Source: Miscanthus floridulus (taxonomy: Eukaryota; Streptophyta; Magnoliopsida; Poales; Poaceae). From it: a stretch of 64,000 nucleotides of DNA. Made by a program: the position numbers and the translations under genes. How positions within the stretch are numbered: position 1 is the stretch's first letter; every line of letters starts with the position of its first letter. This document shows positions 54,931 to 64,000 of this stretch, in pieces. The notes below the pieces were generated by a model. The model saw only the letters and a program-made list of their open reading frames with translations. It was not told the DNA's origin and made no database searches. Where the stretch lies: assembly GCF_019320115.1 (NCBI RefSeq), contig NC_089581.1:13425152-13489151 (forward strand), in the 5' to 3' direction.

Positions 54931-56759
54931 CTAACCAAAAGAAAAGAAAAAAACAGATACGTTTTGAAGCAAATTGGATAGAGCGCCCAGCCGCCCAAAC
55001 CGATTCAGAGCACCCATTAATTTGATGATATAATCTTCAAAGGCGTGGTACTTGGACATGTGCTTCAACATCCGAAGTTTCCCTGGAGAAGCCACCACCA
55101 GCTCAATGCCAGTCAAGACAGCAAAGTCCCAGTGGATCACATCGCGGAAGTCAAGTGCCTCGTCACTGTCGCTGTCATCATCATCGGAGAAATCCATTTC
55201 GGGCATAGTACTATGGAACATCTTGACAACACAGAACCTGCCAGAGCCCAGGTTGATAAGGTCTTGTTGGAACGGGGACCAGCTCTTAGGCATGTCAAGA
55301 TCTACCCAGGTTTCATGAACCGTAGGCGGTCGCTCAAAGTCCACAGCAGAAAAGTCCGAAGCACAGAGGTGGAAGGGGCGGGAGGCGGATAGGCCAATCG
55401 AGAGCTTGAGCTCTGGGACATACTCCGCTTTACCAGAGAATGGCAAACACCAGTTGCCAGCGCGCCTCCATTTGCAGGTCTCTGTGTCGAAGGCGTAAGT
55501 GCCGATGCCCGGTGCTGTGGATGATACTTATATAGTGCCACCAACCACCGTGTAGGCATCTATCTGATCAGGTAGCTCGTAGATAGGCGGCGGGCGGCGG
55601 GAGAGAACACCAGCCACGGTACAAATCATACGCAGAGAGAACATCCTGGCCTCCTTCATAGCTGAGCTCCTCAAAGCAGTAATCCCTAAAGTCGTGGTGG
55701 ATCATGCGGCCCATGACGTACAAGCTGTGACTTTGTTCTACCGGAGAACCATCAGCAGCAGCCCGGGTTATGGAGATGGGAATGGCACCGCCCCCCTTGG
55801 GTGCCCCGAGGTTGGGCACGGTCCTCACGGAGTGCGAGTCAGCATCGTAGAGCGAGGTGAGCCCCGCGCTGTCAGACCAGAAGATCCTGCGCTGCTCTCG
55901 TCGCCCAGGAGACAGACCAGATCGAGGGGTGTGTCACACAGACGATACCGGCCGCATGGTTTGAAGTTGATCAACGCACCAGGCAGCGGCTCCAATCTGC
56001 TTGCCATCGTCTGCAGTGACCGTAACCCATGTTTGTAGCCGGCCTGCTTCTCCGCGTCCGCCTTGATTGCTGCTTCTGAACGTGCCATTGCTGCTTCAGC
56101 TGCAGTTGCTGATGGGTAGAAGAGATTGCCGGAGAGATCGATGCGGCGCAGAGAATATAAGAGCCCGTGTCCAGGCTCCCGACCACCAGATTCAGAAATC
56201 GCCTCATCATCCTCTACAAACCAAACAATCAAATGAGCTTCCTTCTCAGTCCAGATTCCACCAAAAAAAAAGAGTTCAATGATCAAGGGCGGACGCAGTA
56301 AAGGACATGAGTGTAATTAGATCCTCTACAAACCAGCACCCGAGAATTTTAGCAAAAAATCGAATTTCGTGGGCATAATACATAAATACACTGGGTAGTT
56401 AGATCCTCAGGATACAAATAGCTTAAGTTAGTGTTTGACAGCCTGTTCGGTTGGCTGGTTCGTATCGTTGCTGATTCGTGAAGAAGTACTGCTGGCTGGT
56501 TTGTGTGAGAGAAAAATACTGTTCCGACTGAAAATTTACGATCGTTTACGACAAGCCACAGCCAAACGAACAGGCTGTGAGTCTTCGGTTTCGCATAACA
56601 GGACCGGATGAGAAGGGATGGGCGTACCTGCTGGCGCTTGTCCCCGGCTAATTGCCCGAAGAAAGACACGTAGGATAGGAGGAGGGTCAGGTGGAGATCT
56701 GGGCAACTGGTGTATGGCGGCGGCGGTCGCCCGGTCCCGCCAAGACAGAGAGAGCTCAC
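54931..56759 (-). pseudogene. Grass-specific uncharacterised gene, broken
   Basis: Exon 1 is 56759-56628 (MSSLCLGGTGRPPPPYTSCP to KRQQ, donor gtacgc). The intron holds a MITE, and exon 2 begins at 56213 with MMRRFLNLVVG. It continues SLRRIDLSGNLFYPSATAAE, PLPGALINFKPCGRYR, TPLDLVCLLGDESSA, RTVPNLGAPKGGGAIPISIT, SHSLYVMGRMI and FEELSYEGGQDVLSAYD, then GIGTYAFDTETCKW, SGKAEYVPELKLSIGLSAS, RPFHLCASDFSAVDFERPP, VHETWVDLDMPKSWSPFQ and SPGKLRMLKHMSKYHAFEDY. I recall this layout from a large grass family of unknown function (F-box-associated or DUF1618-like in style). At least three frameshifts (about 56175, 55893, 55590) and a TAA near 55530 break it. Confidence 0.72.
56439..56577. mobile_element. 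MITE of the gttcgttt family (copy 2)
   Basis: Ends cagcctgttcggttggctg and its inverted match cagccaaacgaacaggctg. Core agaagtactgctggctggtttgtg split with gagagaaaaatact. It lies in the intron of the broken gene. Flanking tga/tga may be a 3-bp duplication. Confidence 0.8.
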
Positions 56760-56954
56760 AGGGTCGGGAACGGGAGAAGAAAAGGACGGAAATTTTTTAT
56801 TTTTATTTAATTCCTTTTTTTTTTGAAATGCAATGACAGGAGCTCTGCCTTTCCATTAAGATAGGAAAGAGAGTTTATATACAAGAGCTGTAGAGATCTC
56901 CGAGCAGGACAAGGGGGTAAAGAGGTGACAAAATTATACAGTCGTCTAGGACGA

Positions 56955-59900
56955 TTACTCTCCCAAAGAATGAGCCATCTTCTTCTGAAGGATGTCCTCT
57001 TTCGTTCTTGAGGCCACCTGCATTGCCGTTTCATGGGTGTTTGTGAATATTCTTCTATTTCTCTCTTTCCAAATGTTCCAGACGGTGTAGATTACCAAGC
57101 CGTTGAAGCGCTTTCTGTCGTCCTTGGTTATCTTGGATTGTACCTCTTCCCACCACGAGATCAAATGGGTTGGATCTTCGGCCAGGAGGATTATGCTCGC
57201 ATCGAAGTGTTCCCAATGTAGAATGAAATTCCATACTGCTCTGGTGAACTGACAAAGCAAGGCTAAGTGGAGGCACGTTTCCAACGGCCCGTTGCATAGG
57301 GCGCATCGGTCTTGGTGTGGCCAACCTCTCTTTTGTAGATTATCCGCAGTGAGGATTTTCTCTCGCGTCATGGTCCAGACGAATACTTTGCACTTGTTTT
57401 CAGTGAATGCTTTCCATATGAGATCACTCCGAAATGCTCTGTAGGAACCGCAGAATTGTATTCTGTAGGCTGATCGGGTGGAATAGGCTCCATTGGCTGT
57501 CCATTTCCAGGTAATGGTATCTGGAGTGCCCGGCGTTAGGTGGATATCTTGCAACCTAATCCATAACGAGATGAATTCCTCCACCTGCGATGCTGTAGTG
57601 ATCTGTCCCCTCAGAGCGGTGACCCAGCCATTGTTACGGAGCTTAAGATGGATTGACCTATTTTTACATCTCACTAATTCAAATAAACTGGGCGCAAGAT
57701 GCTTTGGAGCCTCACCGTCCAGCCAGCTGTCATGCCAGAAGCGAGCTTTTTGCCCATCACCAATTGTGACTGTCGTAGATGCATTGAAAAGTGCCCGATC
57801 TAGATCGTTGCAGGGAAGCTCCATTCCAGCCCAAGGTTTAGAAGTGTCCACCCAATCCTGCCACAGCCATCTTAAGCGCAATGCCCTGCTGAACGTGTTA
57901 AGGTCAGGTATTCTAAGCCCCCCGAGGTCCTTTGGCCTAGTTACTGTCGGCCAATTAACAAGGCAGTGCCCCCCATTGGCGTTTTCCTCTCCTTTCCAGA
58001 GAAAGGACCTTCTAATTTTGTCGATGCTTTTTTGAGCCCAAGCCGCCAATGGGAATACCGTTAGATGATAAGTTGGCATTGCTGAGAGAACGGATGAAAC
58101 CAGGGCGAGGCGACCGGCTCTGTTCAGCCATTTTCCTTTCCATCCAGGCAATCTTTGGCCGATCCGCTCGATGAGCGACTGGACGTGTACCTTCCATAAC
58201 GAACGCGTGTGGAGCTACAGGCCAAGGTAACGGCAAGGGAAAGAGCCCCTGATCCCTACAAAGGAGGTTACAACATGGTCTAGATCTATCTCGTCGCATC
58301 TGATCGGGTGAATGGAGCTCTTTTCCAAATTTATTTGGAGGCCCGATATATTCCCAAAGGCCTGGAGAATCACCTTGATCGCATCTATGTCTTCCTTTTG
58401 AGGGTTTATAAAAATAGCCACGTCATCTGCGTATAGGGAGGTTCTCCATCTGGCCGTGGATGAGGGGACCGGGGAGAGGGTGCCCATCTGAGTAGCGAAT
58501 TCAAGAATACGTTGGAGTGGATCCATGGCGAGGATGAAAAGCATTGGTGATAAAGGGTCGCCTTGGCGACCCCCCCTGGTGTGGTGGAAGCTCGGTCCTA
58601 GCAGGCCATTGAGCATTACCCTCGACGTGCCTGTGTGGAAAAGGATGGATACCCATTCACACCATCGTGGGCCGAAGCCAAGAGCGTGTAGGACCTCCAG
58701 CAGGTAGCTCCAGTTCACTGTGTCAAAAGCCTTGTGGATATCGAGCTTCATGAAAAGTGTGGGCATCTTTTCCTTGTGTATTTTTCTCACCATTGACTGT
58801 ACTTGTAGGAAGTTGTCATGAATGCTTCTTTTCTTGATGAATGCACTCTGGCAGTTGGAGACTAAGGAGTTGAGGTGGGGGGCGAGTCTGTTGGCCAGGA
58901 GTTTTGCAAAAAAAATTTGCAAAGCTATGCATGAGGCTAATTGGCCTATAGTCTGTGATTCTCAAGGCGTCTTTCTTTTTCGGAAGCAAGACGATGTTTG
59001 CTGAATTCATTAATTCAAAGCATTGGGAATGCAGTTGGAAGAGATTGTTGATCGCAGCCAATAAGTCGTCTTTGATTATCTCCCAGCATGCCTTGAAGAA
59101 GGCCCCCGTGAAGCCATCAGGCCCCGATGCTTTCTCGGATGGCATCTCGAGGACAGTACGCCGTACTTTGTCCTGAGTGAATGGTAGCTCCAGCTGCTGT
59201 AGGTTTCTTGGAGTATAGCCCAGCGCCTGCCAATTTAAGGACAAGGTCCTTGCTGTAGAGGTGCCCAAGTGCTCACTGAAATAATCCCCGACCACTTTTT
59301 CTTTTTCATCCTGGGAGAAGACTAACCCACCCTCTTTTTGTAGACAGTGAATGTAATTTTTTCTCCGGCGTGCATTGGCTTTCATGTGAAAAAGTTTTGT
59401 GTTGGCGTCACCACTGCGGATATAGGTAAGCCTGGACCTCTGCCTCATCCGTGACTTCTCAATTACAGCTAGGCCGGTGCTGCGGGCTTTTAAGCGTTTC
59501 CTAAGTTCGTTCTCCTGATCTGAGAGTGGCCTGAGTTCTTGTGCCATTTCTAGCTGAAGGAGGACCTCTTTGGTGATGGCTAGCTAGAGTCTTGTGTTTC
59601 CTATTTTCTCTTTCCGCCATTTCTTCAGGCCCTTTGCAAGTCTAGCCATTTTGATGTGTAAACACTTGATGGGTAGCATGGTGTTGAGTGGTTTCCCCCA
59701 TTCAGTTTGCACCACTTCGTGGAAGCCTTCCATCTTGGTCCAAAAATTTTCGAACCGGAAGAAATTGTTGTTGAAATGATCAAGTGCGCCGTGGAGTAGC
59801 AGTGGTGTGTGGTCTGACATGAGAGATGGGAGGGAGTGGAGAAAGCACGATGGGAAGAGCAGCTCCCAATATGGAGTGCAAAGAAGTCTGTCAATCCTAG

Positions 59901-60499
59901 TCATTGTGGGGTTGGTTTGCTCATTGGTCCAGGTGAAACGGCGGCCGTTTAGCTTAATCTCTTTGAGCCCCAAATCATCAATTGTCGCCTTGAAGGAGCC
60001 CATGAGGCGGCGGTTGAGATTTGTGTTATTCTTATCTTTCGCCTGATAGATCAAATTAAAATCTCCAAGGAAAAGCTGCCACTGATGACTGGGCGCGGGG
60101 ATGTTTTGAGCTCCTACGGGAAAAGGATCTTATCATCATCCCTTTGAGGCCCATAAACAACCATGATCTGCCATTGAGTGTTGATGGCCCTCATGGTTAT
60201 AGTTGTTGTGATTGCATGCGTGGTCAGAAGGACGTTGGATAGTTCGAAGTAGTTTTCATTGACCGCCAGCAGGATGCCCCTCTCATCTGAATAGCTGGTA
60301 GTACAGCAAAGGAATTCGCGAAGCATTGTCCAGCCGTCCTGGTAACTATGTGTGTGTCGAGCTGTTGCAGTTTGGTCTCTTGCAGGCATACTATGGTAGC
60401 GCTGGTATCTCTAACTAGCTCACTGACGGCGTCGCGCCTTGCATTGTCATTAAGTCCCCTTACATTCCAATTTAGCAGCTTGCAGTTTCTTTGAGCCAT
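56955..60499 (-). pseudogene. L1 ORF2: endonuclease and reverse transcriptase
   Basis: Starts at ATG 60499 inside the end of ORF1. The AP endonuclease has KLLNWNVRGLNDNARRDAV, IVCLQETKLQ, LFLGDFNLIYQAKDK, RRFTWTNEQTNPTMTRIDR and SDHTPLL. Reverse transcriptase carries YTSPEKASGPDG-like SEKASGPDGFTGAFFK, DYRPISLMHS, LDIHKAFDTVNWSYL, GGRQGDPLSP and the intact YADD (58422-58433). The C-terminal zf-RVT region lies at 57400-57000 (WKAFTENKCKVFVWTMTREK, CALCNGPLETCLHLALLC). Frameshifts lie near 60300, 60120 and 58880, with stops at 59584 (TAG) and 58215 (TAG, Gln expected). The reading frame is otherwise close to full length, about 1180 codons. Confidence 0.9.
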
Positions 60500-61684
60500 A
60501 AAAACAGAACGTGGAACCCTTTGGTGTGCTTAAGAATCTGCGTGCAAGTGACCAGGCAGGGCAGTGAACATCGTGTGCAACCCTGCAGTAGGCGATGTTG
60601 CCGACTTGGGGCCGCTGTAGTTCTAGAGCCGCGTTGCGGTGGTGCTGATGTTCGAAGACGATGAGGAAGTCCTCTGGTCGATGGCGCGTCACCTTGATGT
60701 CGTTGTCCAGGACTCCGAGCTTGGAGCAGAGCATCCGCTTGACCGCCTCTGGCTCGACGTCGTCCCGCTCCCTGCACAGGCAGGCCACAACAGCACAGGC
60801 AGACAGTCGCTGCAGCTCTTCCTCCATGGCAGAATTGGTGGCCGCCATTGCCGCGGTCTCCATCGGCCGGAGCTCCGGGTCCTCGGGCAGCGACATTGTC
60901 AGTGGAGTCAGCTTAGGGAAGGCGGCATTGTCGTCGGGGTGGGGCGAGCGCTTGGGCGTAGAAGCTGGAGCTTTGCCAAGGGCTTGCAGTCGGTTCAGAT
61001 GTGGGAGCTGGGCCGAGGGCTTGCAATCCTTGGCTTTATGGCCGATGCAGCCGCAGTTCAAGCAGTGCACCGGGTCCCTGCAGTCAGCGGCGATGTGCCC
61101 TCAGGAGAGGCAGCGAAGGCACTTACCTCTGAGGATCTGAGGGATGTCCATTCGGGGCGCCGGATTGCCAGTTGGTGAGCGCCTTGAATGAGTTTGGTCG
61201 CCGCGGCGCCTGTAGTGCTTGTAGCGAACCGTGGTCTAGCCTTCGTCGTCCAGCTCTGACTCTTGCCAAGTTGTCTTGACTCCGCCTTGGGAAGGAGCTG
61301 CGCCATAAGTGAAGGCAGGGCTGCTGCTTTCGGCGTCCATAGAAGGCTCCTCTGGGCCAAATCCTGCAGCAGGTCTATCAGATTTCCTGGAGGTGAAAGT
61401 TGGGGGTGGGGAGTAATGGCGGACGCGACTCTGGTGGTTGGGAGGGCGGGGTGGAGTTAACGCGAACCTAACCTTGCGCTCGGTAGCGGCAGGGGTGACG
61501 ACGAATGGGATGACCGGGATTTGAATCGACACCACAACAATGGATTTGATGCGGGGGAGTGGGTGATCTACCGGCGCGAGTTCGCTCGACGGCGGAGGAG
61601 CCTGGGTAACGGTGGGATTGAGGTTGGTTGAGGGTGGCGGGCTGATTTGGTGGCCGGCGGCGGCGGATCCAGGCCCGACCGCCA
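60450..61684 (-). pseudogene. L1 ORF1: RNA-binding gag-like protein
   Basis: The 411-codon frame starts at ATG 61684 (MAVGPGSAAAGHQISPPP). A Pro-rich N-terminal part is followed by two CCHC zinc knuckles, CLRCLS-GHIAADC and CLNCGCIGHKAKDC (about 61110-61030), then an RNA-binding region of plant L1 type with LGVLDNDIKVTRHRPEDFL and FEHQHHRNAAL. Two stops interrupt one frame: TAG at 61236 (Trp expected) and TGA near 61098 in the first knuckle. Its last 50 bp overlap ORF2. Confidence 0.85.
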
Positions 61685-61723
61685 TGGGGGCTGCGCGGGG
61701 GGACGAGGAGGACGAAGGTCTGG

Positions 61724-62041
61724 TTAATTCCTTTTTAGATCTTATTTTAAAAATTAAAAACAATTAAATCCATTTTTCTGTTTTTATATATTTCTAATAA
61801 TCCTTTGGCCGCGCCAATACGTCAATCACGCTGTCGTGCGGCACCACTCTTGTCAGTGCGGTAGTACTGTAGCCCACAACGACATGCGGATTGCGGACTG
61901 TTGGCCAGGCTTGGATGAAGACGATATTTTATATAAAAATGATAATACTTGATGAGATATATGACTGTCTAGTTTTGAGTTTTTTTCATTTGAGACGTTT
62001 ACGTGCTCAAAAAAACTTACAAAGTTTTAGCAATATATTAT
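61724..62041. other. AT-rich spacer
   Basis: No gene recognised. The first 13 bp are the right copy of the L1 target duplication. Confidence 0.4.
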
Positions 62042-62170
62042 CAGCCTGTTTGTTTTGGCTTATACGATCGTGGATTATAAGCTGCAATAGTATTTTTCTC
62101 TCACATCAAACCAGCCAGCAGTACTTCTGGCTTATAATCCACGATCGTTTCAGTCGAAACGAACAGGCTG
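62042..62170. mobile_element. MITE of the gttcgttt family (copy 3)
   Basis: Ends cagcctgtttgttttgg and cgaaacgaacaggctg. Inner arms acgatcgtggattataag / cttataatccacgatcgt are perfectly complementary. The core is the reverse complement of copy 2 (agtacttct-gctgg). Flanking tat/tat may be a 3-bp duplication. Confidence 0.85.
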
Positions 62171-62860
62171 TATAACTAGCGCTTGCCATCTTAGAAAAAT
62201 CGTATCTTTCCCGTATGATGTTAAACAAAAGTTACCACAGCAGCCCAGCATCCAGTTTTCGGTCGAGTCTCAAAAAAAAGTGCATCCAGTTTTCGGCCCA
62301 CAAGCACAGAAGAAATGTGCGGCTTTCGGCTCACGAGTGCATAAGAAATGCGCGGCCTAGCATGGTTGACGACCGAATCTGCGCGACCAGTCGGTGTCTC
62401 CTCGCTCGCAGACAGTTGATATTAGAGCGGTAATCTCCCACCCACCCACGGAACGACTCAGACCTACTCGGCGTTGCAGCTGTGGTAATTCTCACTCCGC
62501 CTCGCTCGTCCTCATCCACTCCCGCTCCGCGCGTCCACTCTGTTCGCTCGCTCTCTCATCCCCCCCCCCCCGGCGCAACGCCCTCCCCCACACCCCGGTG
62601 AGGCACGCGGTGCCCTTCCACCACTGGCGCGGCGCCATGCCCCACCCACGGCGAAGCACGCGTTGCCCTTCCCCACCTTCGGTGAGGCGCGGCGTCCTCC
62701 CCCCACCCCGGCGTCACCCTCCCCCACCCCGGCACCCTCCCCCACGCTGGCGTGCGCGGCATCCTCCCCATCACGGTGGCACCCCTCTCTCACCCCTGGC
62801 GACCGAGCTCCTCCCACCCGACGGCCATGGCGCTCCCTACGCTAAGCTCTCTCTCTCTCC
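62171..62860. other. GC-rich low-complexity stretch
   Basis: Contains C-rich runs such as ccccaccccggc-accctccccca at 62700-62750. Small open frames with Pro/Arg-biased composition are not supported as genes. Confidence 0.4.
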
Positions 62861-62865
62861 CCACA

Positions 62866-63900
62866 CTATGTTGCAATTGTATGTTTCAATTGTTTAAAAA
62901 GGTTCAGAGGTATGTTGCAGTTGAATCATATGGATGTTGCAAAAGTAGATCGAAGATGTTGCAATTGTTTTCAGGGGCATGTTGCAATAGCATGTTTCAA
63001 GTGTTTCCGATGTTTCAAAGGTATGTTTCATCTGTGTTTTCTGACGCATGTTGCAATTGTGTTTATCTGGATGTTGCATACATTTCGCACATATGTTGCA
63101 TGTGTGTTTATTCGGATGTTGCGTATTGTTGCAATGGTTTTCAAGTGTGTTTCAGATGTGTTTTTCAAGTGTTTCAGAAGCATGTTTCAAGTGTTTCATC
63201 TGCCTCCAGACATATGTTGCAATTATTGCATCTTGATGTTTCATACATCGGAGGTGTGTGCACATGTTGCAATAGCACCGGTGGCTAGCGAACAGCAGCT
63301 TGTCGCAGGGCTTCGGCTCCTACATCGCGCAGCGCACCTCGCCCTCTCCTCTCCCTCCCCTCCCCTCCCCTCCCTTCCCCTCTCTCCATCTCGCCACAAT
63401 AGTTCAAGCTCGTCCGTGACGTGGAGTTCAGCGGCGATGCAGCGAGATGGGACACGGGGCGGGGCATGGTACGATGCGGGTGGCGGTGCTACGTTTGGAC
63501 GTAGGGTGCTAGCGTGGGATGGACGCTGGTGGGGCGCGCTGGTGCGGGATGGACGCGGAGCGAAGCTCATCTCCGTATTTGCAGGCGGGGCGCAGCAGCC
63601 TACCCAGGCGTCCGCGTCCGAACGCGCGCTGTCCGCCGAACGTCCGGGCGCTAGCCTAACCGATATGAGAGTCTTCCTACGTTTCAAGTGCCTGAAAATT
63701 TTGATTGTTTCAGACAACATATTTAATGTTACAACAGTTGTTAATCGATGTTGCAGGTGTTGTTCTCCAATGTTGTAAACAATGCTACATGCAACATAAC
63801 ACTGATGTTACGGTGAGATTTTCTCCTCCGAAAACTAGACCTGCTGTGAACATGTTGCAGACGTTATTCTCTAACGTTGCAGATGTTGATTTCTAATGTT
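62866..63900. repeat. Degenerate TGTTGCA / TGTTTCA repeat field
   Basis: From 62866 to 63275 and again 63745-63910 the motifs atgttgca and atgtttca recur about every 15-35 bp (more than 25 times). Between them lies a GC-rich segment with ccgggcgctag. I recognise this as a common grass non-autonomous repeat of uncertain class. The single open frame across it (62912-63778) reflects composition only. Confidence 0.7.
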
Positions 63901-64000
63901 ACAGCCGTTGCCTGAAAAATAATGAAATTTCAGGCGTCTAGAATATAGCATCTCCCTTGAGATTATGAATTTAGGATGATATTAAAAACAAATGCTGGAG

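Larger units (their letters stand above)
56820..61723 (-). mobile_element. Near-complete L1-type LINE
   Basis: A minus-strand non-LTR element with ORF1, ORF2 and a poly(A) tail (T run at 56815-56824 on the plus strand), flanked by a 13-bp duplication ttaattccttttt (56807-56819 and 61724-61736; the T run makes the left border uncertain). Both ORFs are interrupted. About 4.9 kb; not 5'-truncated to a visible extent, since ORF1 begins 39 bp from its 5' end. Confidence 0.9.

Noticed and set aside
62912..63778. 288-codon plus-strand frame rich in Cys, Phe and Val
   Set aside because: Generated by the TGTTGCA/TGTTTCA repeat; no independent support.

Overview
The window is nuclear DNA from a grass, probably a panicoid or andropogonoid type such as the sorghum, sugarcane or maize group. 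The reasons are spliced plant genes with GT-AG introns, a very high load of grass transposable elements, MITEs with 'ctccctccgt' ends, and codon use biased to G/C in the host genes. It is scaffold sequence with one 100-N gap (52885-52984). I saw no rRNA, tRNA or CRISPR. The species assignment is inference.

Layout. (1) 1-2103: the region 3' of a minus-strand gene, little recognisable. (2) 2104-3567 (-): an intact single-exon P-type PPR protein. It is head-to-head, across about 370 bp, with (3) an RMT2-like ankyrin/arginine methyltransferase gene (+) whose two exons (3936-4632 and 21034-21281) are separated by a 16.4-kb intron. The intron holds a complete Ty1-copia element (6149-11511, 5-bp TSD), an RTE-type LINE with a twin-priming inversion (11703-14993, 15-bp TSD), and a hAT element (15734-20158, 8-bp TSD) sitting inside an older repeat. 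(4) About 22640-30113: a large decayed Mutator-like element carrying a transposase gene, a seven-exon plant-mobile-domain (PMD) gene and perhaps a third gene. (5) 30508-33818: repeat remnants and MITEs. (6) 34874-36187 continuing at 51976-52590: exons of a chimeric pseudogene in which the C-terminal half of a ubiquitin-specific protease is joined in phase to a SPO11/TOP6A-like topoisomerase VI A region. The last exon is split by (7) a 15.8-kb Tat-lineage Ty3-gypsy element (36188-51970) with 1339-bp LTRs, two RNase H domains and a large antisense gene. (8) 52591-53259: LTR pieces around the gap. (9) 54580-64000: a Stowaway MITE, a broken grass-specific gene (54931-56759, -), a near-complete L1 LINE (56820-61723, -) inserted about 60 bp upstream of it, MITEs, and a degenerate TGTTGCA/TGTTTCA repeat field.

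How the parts relate. The only genes that look functional are the PPR gene and, subject to its odd start codon, the RMT2-like gene; they probably share a bidirectional promoter. Everything else is transposon-derived or pseudogenic. Insertion order can be read from nesting and LTR divergence: the gypsy LTRs differ by about 6% over the first 375 bp, the copia LTRs by 3 substitutions in 166 bp, so the gypsy insertion is older. Every premature stop in the coding frames of the Mutator-like element is TAG, as expected from C-to-T decay at methylated CAG/CTG sites.
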